64,000 nt of DNA from the NCBI RefSeq assembly GCF_013359695.1, contig NZ_JABFMU010000005.1, positions 168,266 to 232,265 of the forward strand. The letters are read 5' to 3'. Position 1 is the stretch's first letter; every line of letters starts with the position of its first letter. The position numbers were made by a program, and so were the translations under genes. The notes beneath the pieces were generated by a model that saw nothing but the letters and a program-made list of their open reading frames with translations, searched no databases and was not told the origin of the DNA. Positions 32,919-42,718 of the stretch are shown here, one piece after another. The stretch comes from Pseudomonas sp. C2B4 (GTDB lineage Bacteria; Pseudomonadota; Gammaproteobacteria; Pseudomonadales; Pseudomonadaceae).

Positions 32919-33179
32919 ATGGCTGTCAAGAAGTCCAAGCCGCCGATCCTGACCCTCACGCCCGAACAGGAGCGTGAGGCCAATCAGAAGATTCAGCGGT
33001 TCATGGAAGATCGCTTCGAACTGGACCTGGGGTCGTTCGAGGCAGCGGAAATTCTTGAGCTGTTTACCCGTGAAATTGCTCCGCACTATTACAACAGGGC
33101 GATTTTCGATGTGCAGACGCACCTCAAGGAGAGGTTCGAAAGCATCGAAAGCGACCTGTGGGCGCTCGAGAAAAACTGA
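32919..33179 (+). CDS. DUF2164 family protein between hisH and hisA
   Basis: An 86-residue acidic protein, directly abutting the hisH stop. The family pattern is LTPEQEREANQKIQRFMEDR, ELDLGSFEAAEILELFTREI and APHYYNRAIFDVQTHLKERF. Such genes are common in pseudomonads next to hisH; no enzymatic role is known. Because it is transcribed with the his genes its role may relate to them, but that is inference. A 42-base gap follows before hisA. Confidence 0.88.
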   Translation: MAVKKSKPPILTLTPEQEREANQKIQRFMEDRFELDLGSFEAAEILELFTREIAPHYYNRAIFDVQTHLKERFESIESDLWALEKN

Positions 33180-33221
33180 TTTTCGAGTGAAGCTGAACAA
33201 TCGAATTTGAAGGTTTGCCAG

Positions 33222-33959
33222 ATGCTGATTATTCCCGCTATCGATCTTAAAGACGGTGCCTGTGTTCGTCTGCGCCAGGGCCGCATGGAAGATTCCACAG
33301 TGTTCTCCGATGACCCGGTGAGCATGGCTGCCAAGTGGGTGGAGGGCGGTTGCCGCCGTCTGCATCTGGTCGACCTGAACGGTGCGTTCGAAGGCCAGCC
33401 AGTCAACGGCGAAGTGGTCACGGCCATTGCCAAGCGCTACCCGAACCTGCCGATCCAGATCGGCGGTGGTATCCGTTCGCTGGAAACCATCGAGCACTAT
33501 GTGAAAGCGGGCGTGAGCTACGTGATCATCGGCACCAAAGCCGTGAAAGACCCAGCCTTCGTTGCCGAAGCCTGCCGTGCGTTCCCGGGCAAAGTGATTG
33601 TTGGCCTGGATGCCAAGGACGGTTTCGTCGCCACCGACGGCTGGGCTGAAATCAGCACCGTGCAGGTGATCGACCTGGCCAAGCAGTTCGAAGCCGACGG
33701 CGTGTCCGCTATCGTTTATACCGACATCGCCAAAGACGGCATGATGCAGGGCTGCAACGTCCCGTTCACTGCTGCCCTGGCCGCTGCCACGCGCATTCCG
33801 GTGATCGCTTCTGGCGGCATTCACAACCTGGGTGACATCAAGTCGCTGCTCGACGCCAAGGCGCCAGGCATCATCGGTGCGATCACGGGTCGCGCGATCT
33901 ACGAAGGCACCCTCGACGTCGCTGAAGCGCAAGCTTTCTGCGATTCGTACAAAGGCTGA
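33222..33959 (+). CDS. hisA: Phosphoribosylformimino-5-aminoimidazole carboxamide ribotide isomerase HisA
   Basis: A 245-residue (beta/alpha)8 barrel. [20 protein letters not shown] at 33222 is the standard N-terminus; five extra codons from 33207 are ignored. The catalytic Asp residues are in PAIDLKDG (Asp8) and [10 protein letters not shown] (Asp about 130). Phosphate-binding turns are IQIGGGIRS and VIASGGIHN. It catalyses step 4 of histidine synthesis. Nine bases separate it from hisF. Confidence 0.97.
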   Translation: MLIIPAIDLKDGACVRLRQGRMEDSTVFSDDPVSMAAKWVEGGCRRLHLVDLNGAFEGQPVNGEVVTAIAKRYPNLPIQIGGGIRSLETIEHYVKAGVSYVIIGTKAVKDPAFVAEACRAFPGKVIVGLDAKDGFVATDGWAEISTVQVIDLAKQFEADGVSAIVYTDIAKDGMMQGCNVPFTAALAAATRIPVIASGGIHNLGDIKSLLDAKAPGIIGAITGRAIYEGTLDVAEAQAFCDSYKG

Positions 33960-33968
33960 GGACTGACC

Positions 33969-34739
33969 ATGGCGCTGGCCAAACGCATCATCCCTTGCCT
34001 GGACGTGGACAACGGCCGGGTGGTCAAGGGTGTGAAATTCGAAAACATCCGCGACGCCGGTGACCCGGTGGAAATCGCCCGTCGTTACGACGAGCAGGGT
34101 GCCGACGAGATTACCTTTCTCGACATCACCGCCAGCGTCGACGGTCGCGATACCACGCTGCATACCGTCGAGCGCATGGCCAGCCAGGTGTTCATTCCGC
34201 TGACCGTCGGCGGTGGCGTGCGTACCGTGCAGGATATCCGCAACCTGCTCAATGCCGGTGCGGACAAGGTCTCGATCAACACCGCCGCGGTGTTCAACCC
34301 GGAATTCGTCGGTGAAGCGGCGCAGCATTTCGGTTCGCAGTGCATTGTTGTCGCCATCGACGCGAAGAAAGTGTCCGGTCCGGACGAAACCCCGCGCTGG
34401 GAAATCTTCACCCACGGCGGCCGCAAGCCGACCGGCCTCGATGCCGTTGAGTGGGCGAAGAAAATGGAAGGCCTGGGTGCCGGTGAAATCCTCCTGACCA
34501 GCATGGATCAGGATGGCATGAAAAACGGTTTCGACCTCGGTGTAACCCGCGCCATCAGCGACGCACTGGGCATTCCGGTGATCGCTTCCGGCGGTGTTGG
34601 CAACCTGCAACACCTGGCTGACGGCATTCTCGAAGGTCACGCCAGTGCAGTATTGGCGGCGAGTATTTTCCACTTCGGCGAATACACCGTGCAGGAAGCC
34701 AAGGCCTATATGGCTCATCGCGGAATTGTGATGCGCTGA
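33969..34739 (+). CDS. hisF: Imidazole glycerol phosphate synthase, cyclase subunit HisF
   Basis: A 256-residue barrel, paralog of HisA. Landmarks are [20 protein letters not shown] with catalytic Asp11, [45 protein letters not shown] with Asp130 and [14 protein letters not shown]. It combines PRFAR with ammonia from HisH to form imidazole glycerol phosphate and AICAR. Last gene of the his cluster. Confidence 0.98.
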   Translation: MALAKRIIPCLDVDNGRVVKGVKFENIRDAGDPVEIARRYDEQGADEITFLDITASVDGRDTTLHTVERMASQVFIPLTVGGGVRTVQDIRNLLNAGADKVSINTAAVFNPEFVGEAAQHFGSQCIVVAIDAKKVSGPDETPRWEIFTHGGRKPTGLDAVEWAKKMEGLGAGEILLTSMDQDGMKNGFDLGVTRAISDALGIPVIASGGVGNLQHLADGILEGHASAVLAASIFHFGEYTVQEAKAYMAHRGIVMR

Positions 34740-34817
34740 ACAAACCGATGCAGGCCAGTGGACATCATGGCGAGCCCAAGGCACTCTTGGGTACGCCATG
34801 GATTTCGGTAGCCAGAC

Positions 34818-35573
34818 ATGCTTAAACGCTTTCTTCTCGTCCTTGCCAGCGCTTCTCTGTTGTTGATCAACGGGGCTTACGCTAATGACAGTCCCGATAC
34901 CGACATCGTGTTGCTGACGGAAAACTTCCCGCCGTACAACATGGCGAAGAACGGCAAGAACTTCGCTCAGGACGAAAACATCAATGGCATCGCCACCGAT
35001 ATCGTCCGTGAAATCTTCAAGCGCGCCGAAATTACCTACAGCCTGACGCTGCGTTTCCCCTGGGAGCGCATCTACAAACTCACCCTGGAAAAACCCGGTT
35101 ACGGCGTGTTCGTCATGGCGCGGCTACCTGACCGGGAAAAGTTGTTCAAATGGGTCGGTCCCATTGGTCCGGACGACTGGATCATGCTTGCCAAGGCTGA
35201 CAGCAAGATCACCCTCGAAACGCTGAATGACGCGCGCAAGTACAAGATCGGCGCCTACAAGGGCGATGCGATTGCCGAGACCTTGACCAAGCAAGGCTTG
35301 AACCCGGTGGTCGTGCTACGCGATCAGGACAATGCAAAGAAACTGGTCAACGGCCAGATCGACCTGTGGGCCACAGGTGACCCGGCCGGCCGTTACCTGG
35401 CAAGGCAGGACGGCGTGACCGGGCTCAAGACGGTGTTGCGCTTCAACAGCGCCGAGCTTTATCTGGCGCTGAACAAGGACGTGCCGGACGAAACCGTTGC
35501 CAAATTGCAGGCTGCGCTGGATCAGCTGCGCAAGGAAGGCGTGGTGGACGACATCATGGCGCGGTATCTGTAG
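34818..35573 (+). CDS. Periplasmic solute-binding protein, SBP_bac_3 type
   Basis: A 251-residue exported protein: signal peptide MLKRFLLVLASASLLLINGA (cleavage near AYA-NDSP), then DIVLLTENFPPYNMAKNGKN, the mark of this amino-acid-binding family, and ERIYKLTLEKPGYGVFVMAR. It has no permease partner nearby, so it may be an orphan binding or sensing protein. Its last 20 bases overlap the tail of the convergent Vps62-like gene. As I recall, P. aeruginosa has several such binding proteins in this interval. Confidence 0.85.
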   Translation: MLKRFLLVLASASLLLINGAYANDSPDTDIVLLTENFPPYNMAKNGKNFAQDENINGIATDIVREIFKRAEITYSLTLRFPWERIYKLTLEKPGYGVFVMARLPDREKLFKWVGPIGPDDWIMLAKADSKITLETLNDARKYKIGAYKGDAIAETLTKQGLNPVVVLRDQDNAKKLVNGQIDLWATGDPAGRYLARQDGVTGLKTVLRFNSAELYLALNKDVPDETVAKLQAALDQLRKEGVVDDIMARYL

Positions 35574-36867
35574 GCGTCGGCAAGTCTTCCGTCGGCTGCG
35601 GCATGACGTGAATTGGGACTGTTGCGCACTCTTCTGATGGATATTCTGTCATGTGCAGGCTTTCGTCATCGGTGTACTCAAAGCTGATTGCCACTGGCGT
35701 GTTGTCTTCGCGCAGCAATTTATAACTGCTCTGCAGTTGATAAACTGCCACGGCCTTGTTTTTTGCCGCCATGGCGATAACTACCTGGGGTTGCGTGTTC
35801 CGCCACCCGTCAGTTGACGTTTCGGTGTGAATAAAGGTCTTGTCCAGGTTTGCCGAGAAATTCAATGCCTGGACATCGCCAGGGGACTTGGCTGGCCATG
35901 TGGTAAAGATGTCGATAGAGGTAAGGCGGTTGAATATCTGCACTTTCGACATGTCTTGCCTGGGCAAGGCTGTCCATTTAACTGCCCGGGCCTTGTCGCT
36001 GGTGTTGTGCCCATGCCCGACAAGTGCATATTGGTCGGTTCTTTCGAGCCGATAGAATGGGGAGCTGCGTAGTTGATCAGCGGGGCGCATGTCCTCTTTA
36101 ACAGCGAACCATGGAAGCTTGACTGTTTGAGTGACCTTGCGCGCTTCGATCGCTAAAGGCGCTTCGTACCCGGAGAGTACCGGAGGCTCTGGCGCAGGGG
36201 TTACTTCAAGACGAATTTGCATCCGCAATGCGTAGACAATCGGTTCCGCCGGTTTGTTATGGCTTTGAACACCAAAAAAAGTGCCGGGCGCAAAGTAGAT
36301 CTCGCCCGACGCTGCGGTTGGCGGTTCAATTTCCCAGGCGCTGAAGTTTTGCCTGGCTCGACTGCCCAGGTCGCTCCAGATCAAATTGCCGACCGTCGAT
36401 GCGATGACCAGATCGGCTCGCACGCAGCGTATAGCGTTGATCGAAGGTTTTTCGTGGCTGTTGGAGCACACCAATCCCATCGCAACATAGCCCGCTGGAG
36501 CAAGCGGGCGCCATATCGACGAGTCCGTTGCGGCGCCCGAGCCGGCATCTGTCCAGACGCGTTCAAAGTCGTCGGGTCGGCTGAGCGCATTGCCCATGGT
36601 GCTTGGCGAATCACTTTCGCAGACAACGGCTGCTACGCGGGTGCCGTTGATGTTGGCATCTCCGGCAACAGCGAGATCACCCAAGGGAAAGTAGCCAGGT
36701 AGTGCATCGGGGGCGGGTGTGGGCCGCCAAAAACCGGCGGTATTCGAGCGCAGGAATCTGGTATCCAGAATCCGATTGAACTCCGTCGTGAAACTGATCA
36801 ACAGGTTGTCGAGCTTGATGGGCTCTATTTGCCTGTTGGGTAATGCGCCATTTTCATTGGTAGTCAT
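35554..36867 (-). CDS. Vps62-related protein
   Basis: A 437-residue protein, with ATG at 36867 and AGGA about 12 bases upstream. It shows the eukaryote-like Vps62/DUF946 pattern: FWRPTPAPDALPGYFPLGDLAVAG (in part, residues about 40-65), DSSIWRPLAPAGYVAMGLVC, AIRCVRADLVIAS and IWSDLGSRA, repeated beta blades as in yeast Vps62 and plant DUF946 proteins. No signal peptide. Function in bacteria is unknown; beta-prism-like lectin or secreted-toxin roles have been considered. It is the one gene in this his-to-gpmI interval that looks accessory. Confidence 0.8.
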   Translation of the reverse strand: MTTNENGALPNRQIEPIKLDNLLISFTTEFNRILDTRFLRSNTAGFWRPTPAPDALPGYFPLGDLAVAGDANINGTRVAAVVCESDSPSTMGNALSRPDDFERVWTDAGSGAATDSSIWRPLAPAGYVAMGLVCSNSHEKPSINAIRCVRADLVIASTVGNLIWSDLGSRARQNFSAWEIEPPTAASGEIYFAPGTFFGVQSHNKPAEPIVYALRMQIRLEVTPAPEPPVLSGYEAPLAIEARKVTQTVKLPWFAVKEDMRPADQLRSSPFYRLERTDQYALVGHGHNTSDKARAVKWTALPRQDMSKVQIFNRLTSIDIFTTWPAKSPGDVQALNFSANLDKTFIHTETSTDGWRNTQPQVVIAMAAKNKAVAVYQLQSSYKLLREDNTPVAISFEYTDDESLHMTEYPSEECATVPIHVMPQPTEDLPTPTDTAP

Positions 36868-36982
36868 CGTCTGTCCTGATAGAGAGAGGCGACTCGGGAG
36901 AGTCACGATCGGTTGGAGGTCTCAATATCTGGATTTGAAAGAGGGGGCAGGCGGTAACTATGTATTGGGTTGTGACAGGCTA

Positions 36983-37765
36983 TTAACGATAAATCCCATC
37001 TTTTCCATGGGCGATCATGGCGCGATTGCCGCGCACGCTGATCATCTGGCGCAGGTCGATCCACTCGATACCCTGGGCCTTGAGCTTCGGCAGTTCGCGC
37101 TCGAGCACCGCCAGGGTCTGCGGATAGGGATGGCCGATCATGACCGCCGAACCCTGTTTGTGCGCCAGGCTGATTGCGGTCTGCAATTGGGTGTAGATCG
37201 CCGCTTCAGTGCGCTCGTCATCGAGAAACACATCCCGCGAAACGCTCGCCAGATCGATTTTCTGTGCCTGTTGTGCGGCCACGGTCTGTGCGCTGGTACG
37301 ACTGTCGACGAAAAACTTGTGCCTACGCTGAAGCTCGCTCATCAACCATGCCATGGCGGCCGGTTGCGCGGTCATGCGGCTGCCCATGTGGTTATTGATG
37401 CCAGCGGTGTAAGGCACCCTTTTCAAGGCAGCATTGAGGCGCTTTTCGAGCTCGTCGGTGGACAGTTCGGGATGCCAGGCAAAGGGGCCTGTGGCCGGGT
37501 CCATGGGCATGTGCAGGATGACAATTTTGCCGGCGCGATGGGCTTCGCGGGCAAATTCAGTAGCGTGGGGTGTATCGGGCATGATCGCCGTGGTGACCGG
37601 ACCGGGGAGGGCCAGCACGCGGCGATCCCGGGTCAGGTTCTGCCCCAGGTCGTCGATGATCAGGCTCAGGTAGGCCTTGTGAGGCGCTGAGCCGGCGGGT
37701 TCTGCGTGAGCAGTACCCGCCAGGCAGCACAACAGGACGTAGATGAAGCGCAGCACCATCCTCAA
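36983..37765 (-). CDS. Divergent polysaccharide deacetylase (YibQ/DUF610)
   Basis: A 260-residue exported protein: signal peptide MRMVLRFIYVLLCCLAGTAH, then LSLIIDDLGQNLTRDRRVLA with the Asp pair of polysaccharide deacetylases, IVILHMPMDP, GINNHMGSRMTA and FFVDSRTSAQ. Zinc ligands appear kept (D-D, H-x-M-x-H). Its substrate is unknown. It overlaps the upstream ctpA as ATGA; the group envC-ctpA-yibQ is conserved. Confidence 0.92.
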   Translation of the reverse strand: MRMVLRFIYVLLCCLAGTAHAEPAGSAPHKAYLSLIIDDLGQNLTRDRRVLALPGPVTTAIMPDTPHATEFAREAHRAGKIVILHMPMDPATGPFAWHPELSTDELEKRLNAALKRVPYTAGINNHMGSRMTAQPAAMAWLMSELQRRHKFFVDSRTSAQTVAAQQAQKIDLASVSRDVFLDDERTEAAIYTQLQTAISLAHKQGSAVMIGHPYPQTLAVLERELPKLKAQGIEWIDLRQMISVRGNRAMIAHGKDGIYR

Positions 37766-39081
37766 CGGCCGGAGGTGATGCTCAGCCCTTTAAGCAGGCT
37801 CAGGGCCTGGGCCAATTGGTAATCGTCATCCTGTGGCATCGCTTTGGCCTTGCCAGTGGAACCGGTCGGTTTGTCGGCACCGCCATTGCCATTGCCCAGG
37901 TGACCTTGAAGGTCGGCTTCCTTGAAGTAGTCGCTGTCCTGCTCGCTGGTGATCTTGGCCTTGCGCACTTCGATGTCCGGGACGATGCCCTGGGCCTGAA
38001 TCGAGCGACCGTTTGGTGTGTAGTACAGCGCAGTAGTGATCTTCAGCGCGCGTTCGTTGTTCAGCGGCAGCACGGTTTGCACCGAACCTTTGCCGAAGCT
38101 CGGGGTGCCCATGACGACGGCGCGTTTTTGATCCTGCAAGGCGCCCGCAACGATTTCCGAAGCCGAGGCGCTGCCGCCGTTGATCAGCGCAACCATTGGC
38201 ACGGCCTCGCTTTCGTCCTTGCCGGTGGCCGAGAAGCGCAGTTCGGAGTTGGCAATACGGCCCTTGGTGTAGACGATCAGGCCTTTGGTGATGAAGTGAT
38301 CCACCACTTCCACGGCAGCCTGCAGCACGCCGCCAGGGTTGTTGCGCAGGTCGAGGATGATGCCGTTGAGTTTCTTGCCGTTGTCCTTACGCAGCTTGGC
38401 CAGGGCTTTGGAGACCTCTTCGCCGGTCTTGACCTGGAACTGGGTGATGCGGATGTAGCCGTAGCCCGACTCCAGCAGTTGGCTCTTCACGCTCTTGACC
38501 TGGATGATCGCGCGGGCCAGGGTTACGTCGAACGGTGTGCCGCCGTCGCGTACCAGGGTCAGGGTGATTTTCTGGCCGATCTTGCCGCGCATCTTGTCCA
38601 CGGCTTCGGTCATGCTCTGGCCGCGGGTCGGCTGGCCATTGATCTTGACGATGAAGTCGCCGGCCTGGATACCGGCCTTCGAAGCCGGGGTGTCGTCGAT
38701 TGGCGATACCACCTTGATGAATCCGTCCTCGGCGCCGACTTCAATGCCCAGGCCGCCGAATTCACCGCTGGTGCTTTCCTGCAATTCGGCGAAGTCTTCC
38801 GGCCCCAGGTAAGCGGAGTGCGGATCAAGGTTGCTGAGCATGCCCTTGATCGCGTTTTCCAGCAGGGTCTTGTCGTCCACCGGTTCGACATACGCGGCCT
38901 TGATCCGATCCATGACCTCGGCGAAGGTGCGCAACTCTTCCAAAGGCAATGGCGCCTTGGTGGTCGCGGCAGTGCCCGCAGGCGCGACCGCCGGGGCCGG
39001 TTGAGCGGCAAACGCCAGGGGCGCGCCGATCACCAGGGCGATCGTCAGGGCCAGCGAGGTAAGGCGGGACAAATGCAGCAT
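37762..39081 (-). CDS. C-terminal processing protease, S41 family (CtpA-type)
   Basis: A 439-residue periplasmic protease: signal peptide (LTSLALTIALVIGAPLAFA), a PDZ domain near residues 95-185 (FGGLGIEVGAEDGFIKVVSP, GIQAGDFIVKINGQPTRG), and the S41 core with catalytic Ser in INGGSASASEIVAGALQD and Lys in GTPSFGKGSVQTVL. CtpA-type proteases degrade peptidoglycan hydrolases in P. aeruginosa. The gene lies 31 bases after envC, whose product activates such hydrolases, so both likely tune cell-wall cleavage. Confidence 0.93.
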   Translation of the reverse strand: MLHLSRLTSLALTIALVIGAPLAFAAQPAPAVAPAGTAATTKAPLPLEELRTFAEVMDRIKAAYVEPVDDKTLLENAIKGMLSNLDPHSAYLGPEDFAELQESTSGEFGGLGIEVGAEDGFIKVVSPIDDTPASKAGIQAGDFIVKINGQPTRGQSMTEAVDKMRGKIGQKITLTLVRDGGTPFDVTLARAIIQVKSVKSQLLESGYGYIRITQFQVKTGEEVSKALAKLRKDNGKKLNGIILDLRNNPGGVLQAAVEVVDHFITKGLIVYTKGRIANSELRFSATGKDESEAVPMVALINGGSASASEIVAGALQDQKRAVVMGTPSFGKGSVQTVLPLNNERALKITTALYYTPNGRSIQAQGIVPDIEVRKAKITSEQDSDYFKEADLQGHLGNGNGGADKPTGSTGKAKAMPQDDDYQLAQALSLLKGLSITSGR

Positions 39082-39112
39082 GTCGAACGAACTCCTGAAT
39101 TAGGCGGTGCGC

Positions 39113-40405
39113 TTATCCTTGCGCACGGCACCATTGCGCCGGATCACTCGGGTGACCCTGCTGACGAATCGCGAAATACAGTGCTGGCGTGTCCTGTCCT
39201 CCACTATTACCGACAGTGGAAATGGACTCGCCGGCTTTAACCACGTCACCCGCAGACTTGAGCAGCGTCTGGTTGTGACCATAAAGACTCAAGAAACCGT
39301 TGCCGTGGTCAAGAATCACCAGCAGCCCGGCGCCACGCAACCAGTCGGCGAACACCACGCGACCACCGTGTACCGCATGCACCGTACTGCCAGCCGATGC
39401 GCCGATCATCACGCCGTCCCACCTGGTGCGGGTGTCGTCGCCACGGCTTTCGCCAAAGCGTGCCAACAGTCGACCGTCGACGGGCCATGGAAGTTTGCCG
39501 CGGCTTGAAGCAAAAGGCCCGCCGAAGGTTTCGCCTGAGCTTGAAACCAGAGCGCCGGGTGTCGATTTGACGGGTTTGCGTGGGGCGTCAGTGGCTTCTG
39601 CTTGAGCCTGAGCCTCACGCAAACGCTTTTTTTCGGCTTCCTGCTGGGCGATCAGCGCTTTTTGCCGCGCTTCTTCTGCCTCACGGGCCTGGCGAGCCAG
39701 GGTTTCTTCAATCGTTTTAAGGACTTTAGACAGGTCTGCCTGATCCTGCTCGCGGGCTGCCAGTTTCTGGTCGCGAGCCTTTACGTCGTCATTGAGCTTG
39801 GCCAACACCTGTTGGCGCTCCTGACGCACTTTGTCGAGTTCGTCGCGCTGGCTGTCGAGACTGCTTTTCTGCACCAGCAATTGCGCCTGTTGGCTGGCGA
39901 TGTCCTGTTCGACATTGGCCAGTTGGCGCAGGGTTTCGTTGAAATTCTTCAACTGCTCCAGGCGGGCCTGGCTCAGGTAGTCGTAATAGGTGAGGGTGCG
40001 GGCGAACTTCTCGGGATTCTGCTGGTTGAGCAGCAGCTTCAAGTACTCCTGCCGACCGTTTTGATAGGCCGCCCGGGCCTGGATCGCAATCAGTCTTTGC
40101 TGTTCAGTGCGCGCGCTCTGGAGTTTTTTTTTCTCCGCATCGAGTCGCTGCAGCTCGGATTCGCTCTTCTTCAGCTCTTTTTGCAGGGATTCGACCTGCT
40201 TTTCGAGCTTGCCCATCTCGGTCTCGGTACCCTTGAGGTCCTTCTGCACGCCGGACTTCTCTTCCTGCAGCTTGCCCAGCAGCTTTTTCAGCTCGGCAAT
40301 GTCCTGACGCGTGGCGTCCAACTGTTGTTGGGTTTGCGCGCGCTCGTCAGCGAAGGCCGGTTGGAGCAGGCAAGTCAGAGCAAGGGCTATCAGGACGCGA
40401 AGCAT
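39113..40405 (-). CDS. envC: Murein hydrolase activator EnvC
   Basis: A 430-residue periplasmic protein; start at 40405 (MLRVLIALALTCLLQPAFA, signal peptide) because the upstream extension includes REP sequence. Residues 25-280 are a long coiled coil rich in Lys/Glu/Gln (QTQQQLDATRQDIAELKKLL, KSESELQRLDAEKKKLQSAR). The C-terminal LytM domain has lost the first zinc ligands (RWDGVMIG instead of H-x-G-x-D) but keeps LYGHNQ, as in EnvC, which activates amidases rather than cutting peptidoglycan. Acts at the division septum. Confidence 0.93.
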   Translation of the reverse strand: MLRVLIALALTCLLQPAFADERAQTQQQLDATRQDIAELKKLLGKLQEEKSGVQKDLKGTETEMGKLEKQVESLQKELKKSESELQRLDAEKKKLQSARTEQQRLIAIQARAAYQNGRQEYLKLLLNQQNPEKFARTLTYYDYLSQARLEQLKNFNETLRQLANVEQDIASQQAQLLVQKSSLDSQRDELDKVRQERQQVLAKLNDDVKARDQKLAAREQDQADLSKVLKTIEETLARQAREAEEARQKALIAQQEAEKKRLREAQAQAEATDAPRKPVKSTPGALVSSSGETFGGPFASSRGKLPWPVDGRLLARFGESRGDDTRTRWDGVMIGASAGSTVHAVHGGRVVFADWLRGAGLLVILDHGNGFLSLYGHNQTLLKSAGDVVKAGESISTVGNSGGQDTPALYFAIRQQGHPSDPAQWCRAQG

Positions 40406-40517
40406 AGAGGCGGGCGACACCAGGGAAAGGGACAGCCTAGTATGCCCGCCCCACGCTGCAAAAAAAACGCCCAATTGGGGCTGTGTGATAACTGGCCTGA
40501 AAAACCCCTGAAAGCAA

Positions 40518-40607
40518 TGTGGGAGCGAGCCTGCTCGCGAAAGCGGCGTGTCAGGCAACGTTGATGTTGGCTGACACTCGGCATTCGCGAGCAGGCTCGC
40601 TCCCACA
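40518..40607. repeat. REP pair (REPIN)
   Basis: TGTGGGAGCGAGCCTGCTCG from 40518 and inverted partner GCAGGCTCGCTCCCACA ending at 40607. It fills the gap between envC and gpmI and ends 14 bases from the gpmI stop. Confidence 0.95.
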
Positions 40608-40621
40608 GGGTCTTGCGGTGA

Positions 40622-42151
40622 TTAGACGAGGATCGAAGTCCCGGTCATTTCCGCCGGTTTTTCCAGGCCCAGCAACTTCAGCATGGTCGGCGCCACGTCC
40701 GCCAGCACGCCGCCTTCGCGAACCTTGAGGTCACGTTTGCCAACATAAATGAAGGGCACGGGTTCGGTAGTGTGGGCGGTGTGGGCCTGGCCGGTGGATT
40801 CGTCGGACATTTGTTCGACGTTGCCGTGGTCGGCGGTGATCAGGGCTTCGCCGCCGACTTTCTCCAGGGCATCAACGATGCGGCCAACGCACAGATCCAG
40901 GCACTCAACGGCTTTAACCGCGGCCTCGAACACACCACTGTGGCCCACCATGTCGCCGTTGGCGTAGTTGACGACAATCACGTCGTAGCGCTGGTTTTCG
41001 ATGGCATCGACGATGCGGTCGGTGACTTCCGGTGCGCTCATTTCCGGCTGCAAGTCGTAAGTGGCGACTTTCGGCGACGGAATCAGGATGCGCTCTTCGC
41101 CCGGGAACGGTTCTTCGCGACCGCCGGAGAAGAAGAAGGTCACGTGAGCGTACTTCTCGGTTTCAGCGATGCGCAGCTGGGTTTTGCCGTTTTTCGCCAG
41201 GTAATCGCCCAGCACGTTTTCCAGGCTGCCGGCGGCGAAGGCCGAGGGGGCCGGGATGCTGACGGCGTATTGGGTCAGCATCACGAAGCCCGCCAGTTTT
41301 GGCTGACGGCTGCGCTCGAACTCATTGAAGTCGTCTTCAACGAAGACACGGGTCAGCTCGCGGGCACGGTCGGCGCGGAAGTTCATGAACACCACGGCGT
41401 CGCCGTCTTCGACTTTCACCGGGTCGCCGATGGAGGTGGCTTTGACGAATTCGTCGCTCTCGCCACGCTCATACGCCGCTTGCAGGCCTTCCTGGGCAGT
41501 GGCGGCATTGAATTCGCCAGCGCCGTCGATGATCAGGTTGTAAGCCTGGGACACGCGATCCCAACGGTTGTCGCGGTCCATCGCATAGTAGCGGCCGATG
41601 AGGCTGGCGATGCGGCCTTTGCCCAGTGCCTGGAAAGTGGCGTCGAGCAGTTCGATCGACGACTGCGCGCTTTTCGGCGGCGTGTCGCGGCCGTCGAGGA
41701 AGGCGTGCAGGTAGATGTTCTGTGCGCCGCGCTTGGCGGCCAGCTCGGCCATGGCGACCAGGTGATCCTGGTGGCTGTGGACGCCACCATCGGACAGCAG
41801 GCCCATGAAATGCACGGCCTTGCCCGCAGCAACAGCTTTATCGACGGCGGCGCAGATGGTCGGGTTCTCGAAGAACTCCCCGTCGCGGATCGATTTGGTC
41901 ACGCGAGTGAAGTCCTGATACACCACACGGCCGGCACCGAGGTTCATGTGGCCGACTTCGGAGTTGCCCATCTGGCCATCCGGCAGACCGACGTCCATGC
42001 CGCTGCCCGAGATCAGGCCGTTCGGCACGGTGGCCCACAGACGGTCCAGTACGGGTTTCTTCGCCGCGAAAATCGCGTTGGATTCAGGGCTCTCACTATG
42101 ACCGAAGCCGTCGAGAATGATCAGGACCAAAGGTTTGGGCGTGGTAGTCAT
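40622..42151 (-). CDS. gpmI: 2,3-bisphosphoglycerate-independent phosphoglycerate mutase
   Basis: A 509-residue metalloenzyme of glycolysis interconverting 3- and 2-phosphoglycerate. Start at 42151 ([20 protein letters not shown]); the upstream 26 codons are Pro/Arg-rich and rejected. The catalytic Ser is in [14 protein letters not shown] (about residue 65), the first metal site is LDGFG, and the second cluster is [13 protein letters not shown]. Monocistronic, flanked by a REPIN and a divergent operon. Confidence 0.97.
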   Translation of the reverse strand: MTTTPKPLVLIILDGFGHSESPESNAIFAAKKPVLDRLWATVPNGLISGSGMDVGLPDGQMGNSEVGHMNLGAGRVVYQDFTRVTKSIRDGEFFENPTICAAVDKAVAAGKAVHFMGLLSDGGVHSHQDHLVAMAELAAKRGAQNIYLHAFLDGRDTPPKSAQSSIELLDATFQALGKGRIASLIGRYYAMDRDNRWDRVSQAYNLIIDGAGEFNAATAQEGLQAAYERGESDEFVKATSIGDPVKVEDGDAVVFMNFRADRARELTRVFVEDDFNEFERSRQPKLAGFVMLTQYAVSIPAPSAFAAGSLENVLGDYLAKNGKTQLRIAETEKYAHVTFFFSGGREEPFPGEERILIPSPKVATYDLQPEMSAPEVTDRIVDAIENQRYDVIVVNYANGDMVGHSGVFEAAVKAVECLDLCVGRIVDALEKVGGEALITADHGNVEQMSDESTGQAHTAHTTEPVPFIYVGKRDLKVREGGVLADVAPTMLKLLGLEKPAEMTGTSILV

Positions 42152-42303
42152 GGAATCCACTCGTGGCTGATTAAAAAGGGGCGATGGAAAAGGGAGTGGC
42201 AGTTTAAAGCGAAGTTCCGGCCGCGTCACCGCCGGACGGGGTTTGGCCCACCCTAGGGGCTGTGTATACTGGCCGACATTTTAACGCCCTGGAACCTCCT
42301 TCG

Positions 42304-42717
42304 ATGGTTGCTCACCTGATTGAATTTGCCACTAACCACTACATTCTCGTCGGTATCTTCGTCGTACTGCTGGCCCTGCTGATTGCCTATCAGATGCAAG
42401 GCGGCGGGCGCAGCCTGAGCACCGGTGAGCTGACGGGCCTGGTCAATAAAGATGCAGGCGTGGTGATCGACATTCGTCCATCCAAGGACTTTGCCGCCGG
42501 TCACATTGTTGGCGCGCTGAACATTCCTCACGACAAACTGGCTGCACGCATCGGCGAGCTGGAAAAGCACAAGGCCAAGACCATCATTCTGGTCGACGCC
42601 CTGGGTCAGACCGCCGGTACCCACGCTCGCGAACTGGTGAAGGCCGGCTTCACCGCCGCCAAGCTGTCCGGTGGCGTTTCCAGCTGGAAAGCCGACAATC
42701 TGCCGCTGGTGAAGTGA
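42304..42717 (+). CDS. Membrane-anchored rhodanese-like protein lacking the catalytic Cys
   Basis: A 137-residue protein from MVAHLIEFATNHY; a membrane helix (ILVGIFVVLLALLIAYQM) precedes a rhodanese domain: VVIDIRPSKDFAAGHIVGAL and LSGGVSSWKADNLPLVK. At the place of the active Cys loop the sequence reads ILVDALGQTAG, with no cysteine, so sulfur transfer by the usual mechanism is unlikely. Gene order rhodanese-grxC-secB is conserved; it may act as an adapter. Confidence 0.93.
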   Translation: MVAHLIEFATNHYILVGIFVVLLALLIAYQMQGGGRSLSTGELTGLVNKDAGVVIDIRPSKDFAAGHIVGALNIPHDKLAARIGELEKHKAKTIILVDALGQTAGTHARELVKAGFTAAKLSGGVSSWKADNLPLVK

Positions 42718-42718
42718 T

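Noticed and set aside
31974..34799. 941-codon minus-strand open frame
   Set aside because: It is antisense to the hisB-hisH-hisA-hisF genes, which have clear motifs; the frame is open because of GC-rich codon bias.
39113..40606. Longer EnvC start including the REP sequence
   Set aside because: The extra 67 codons translate a REPIN; the signal peptide begins at 40405.
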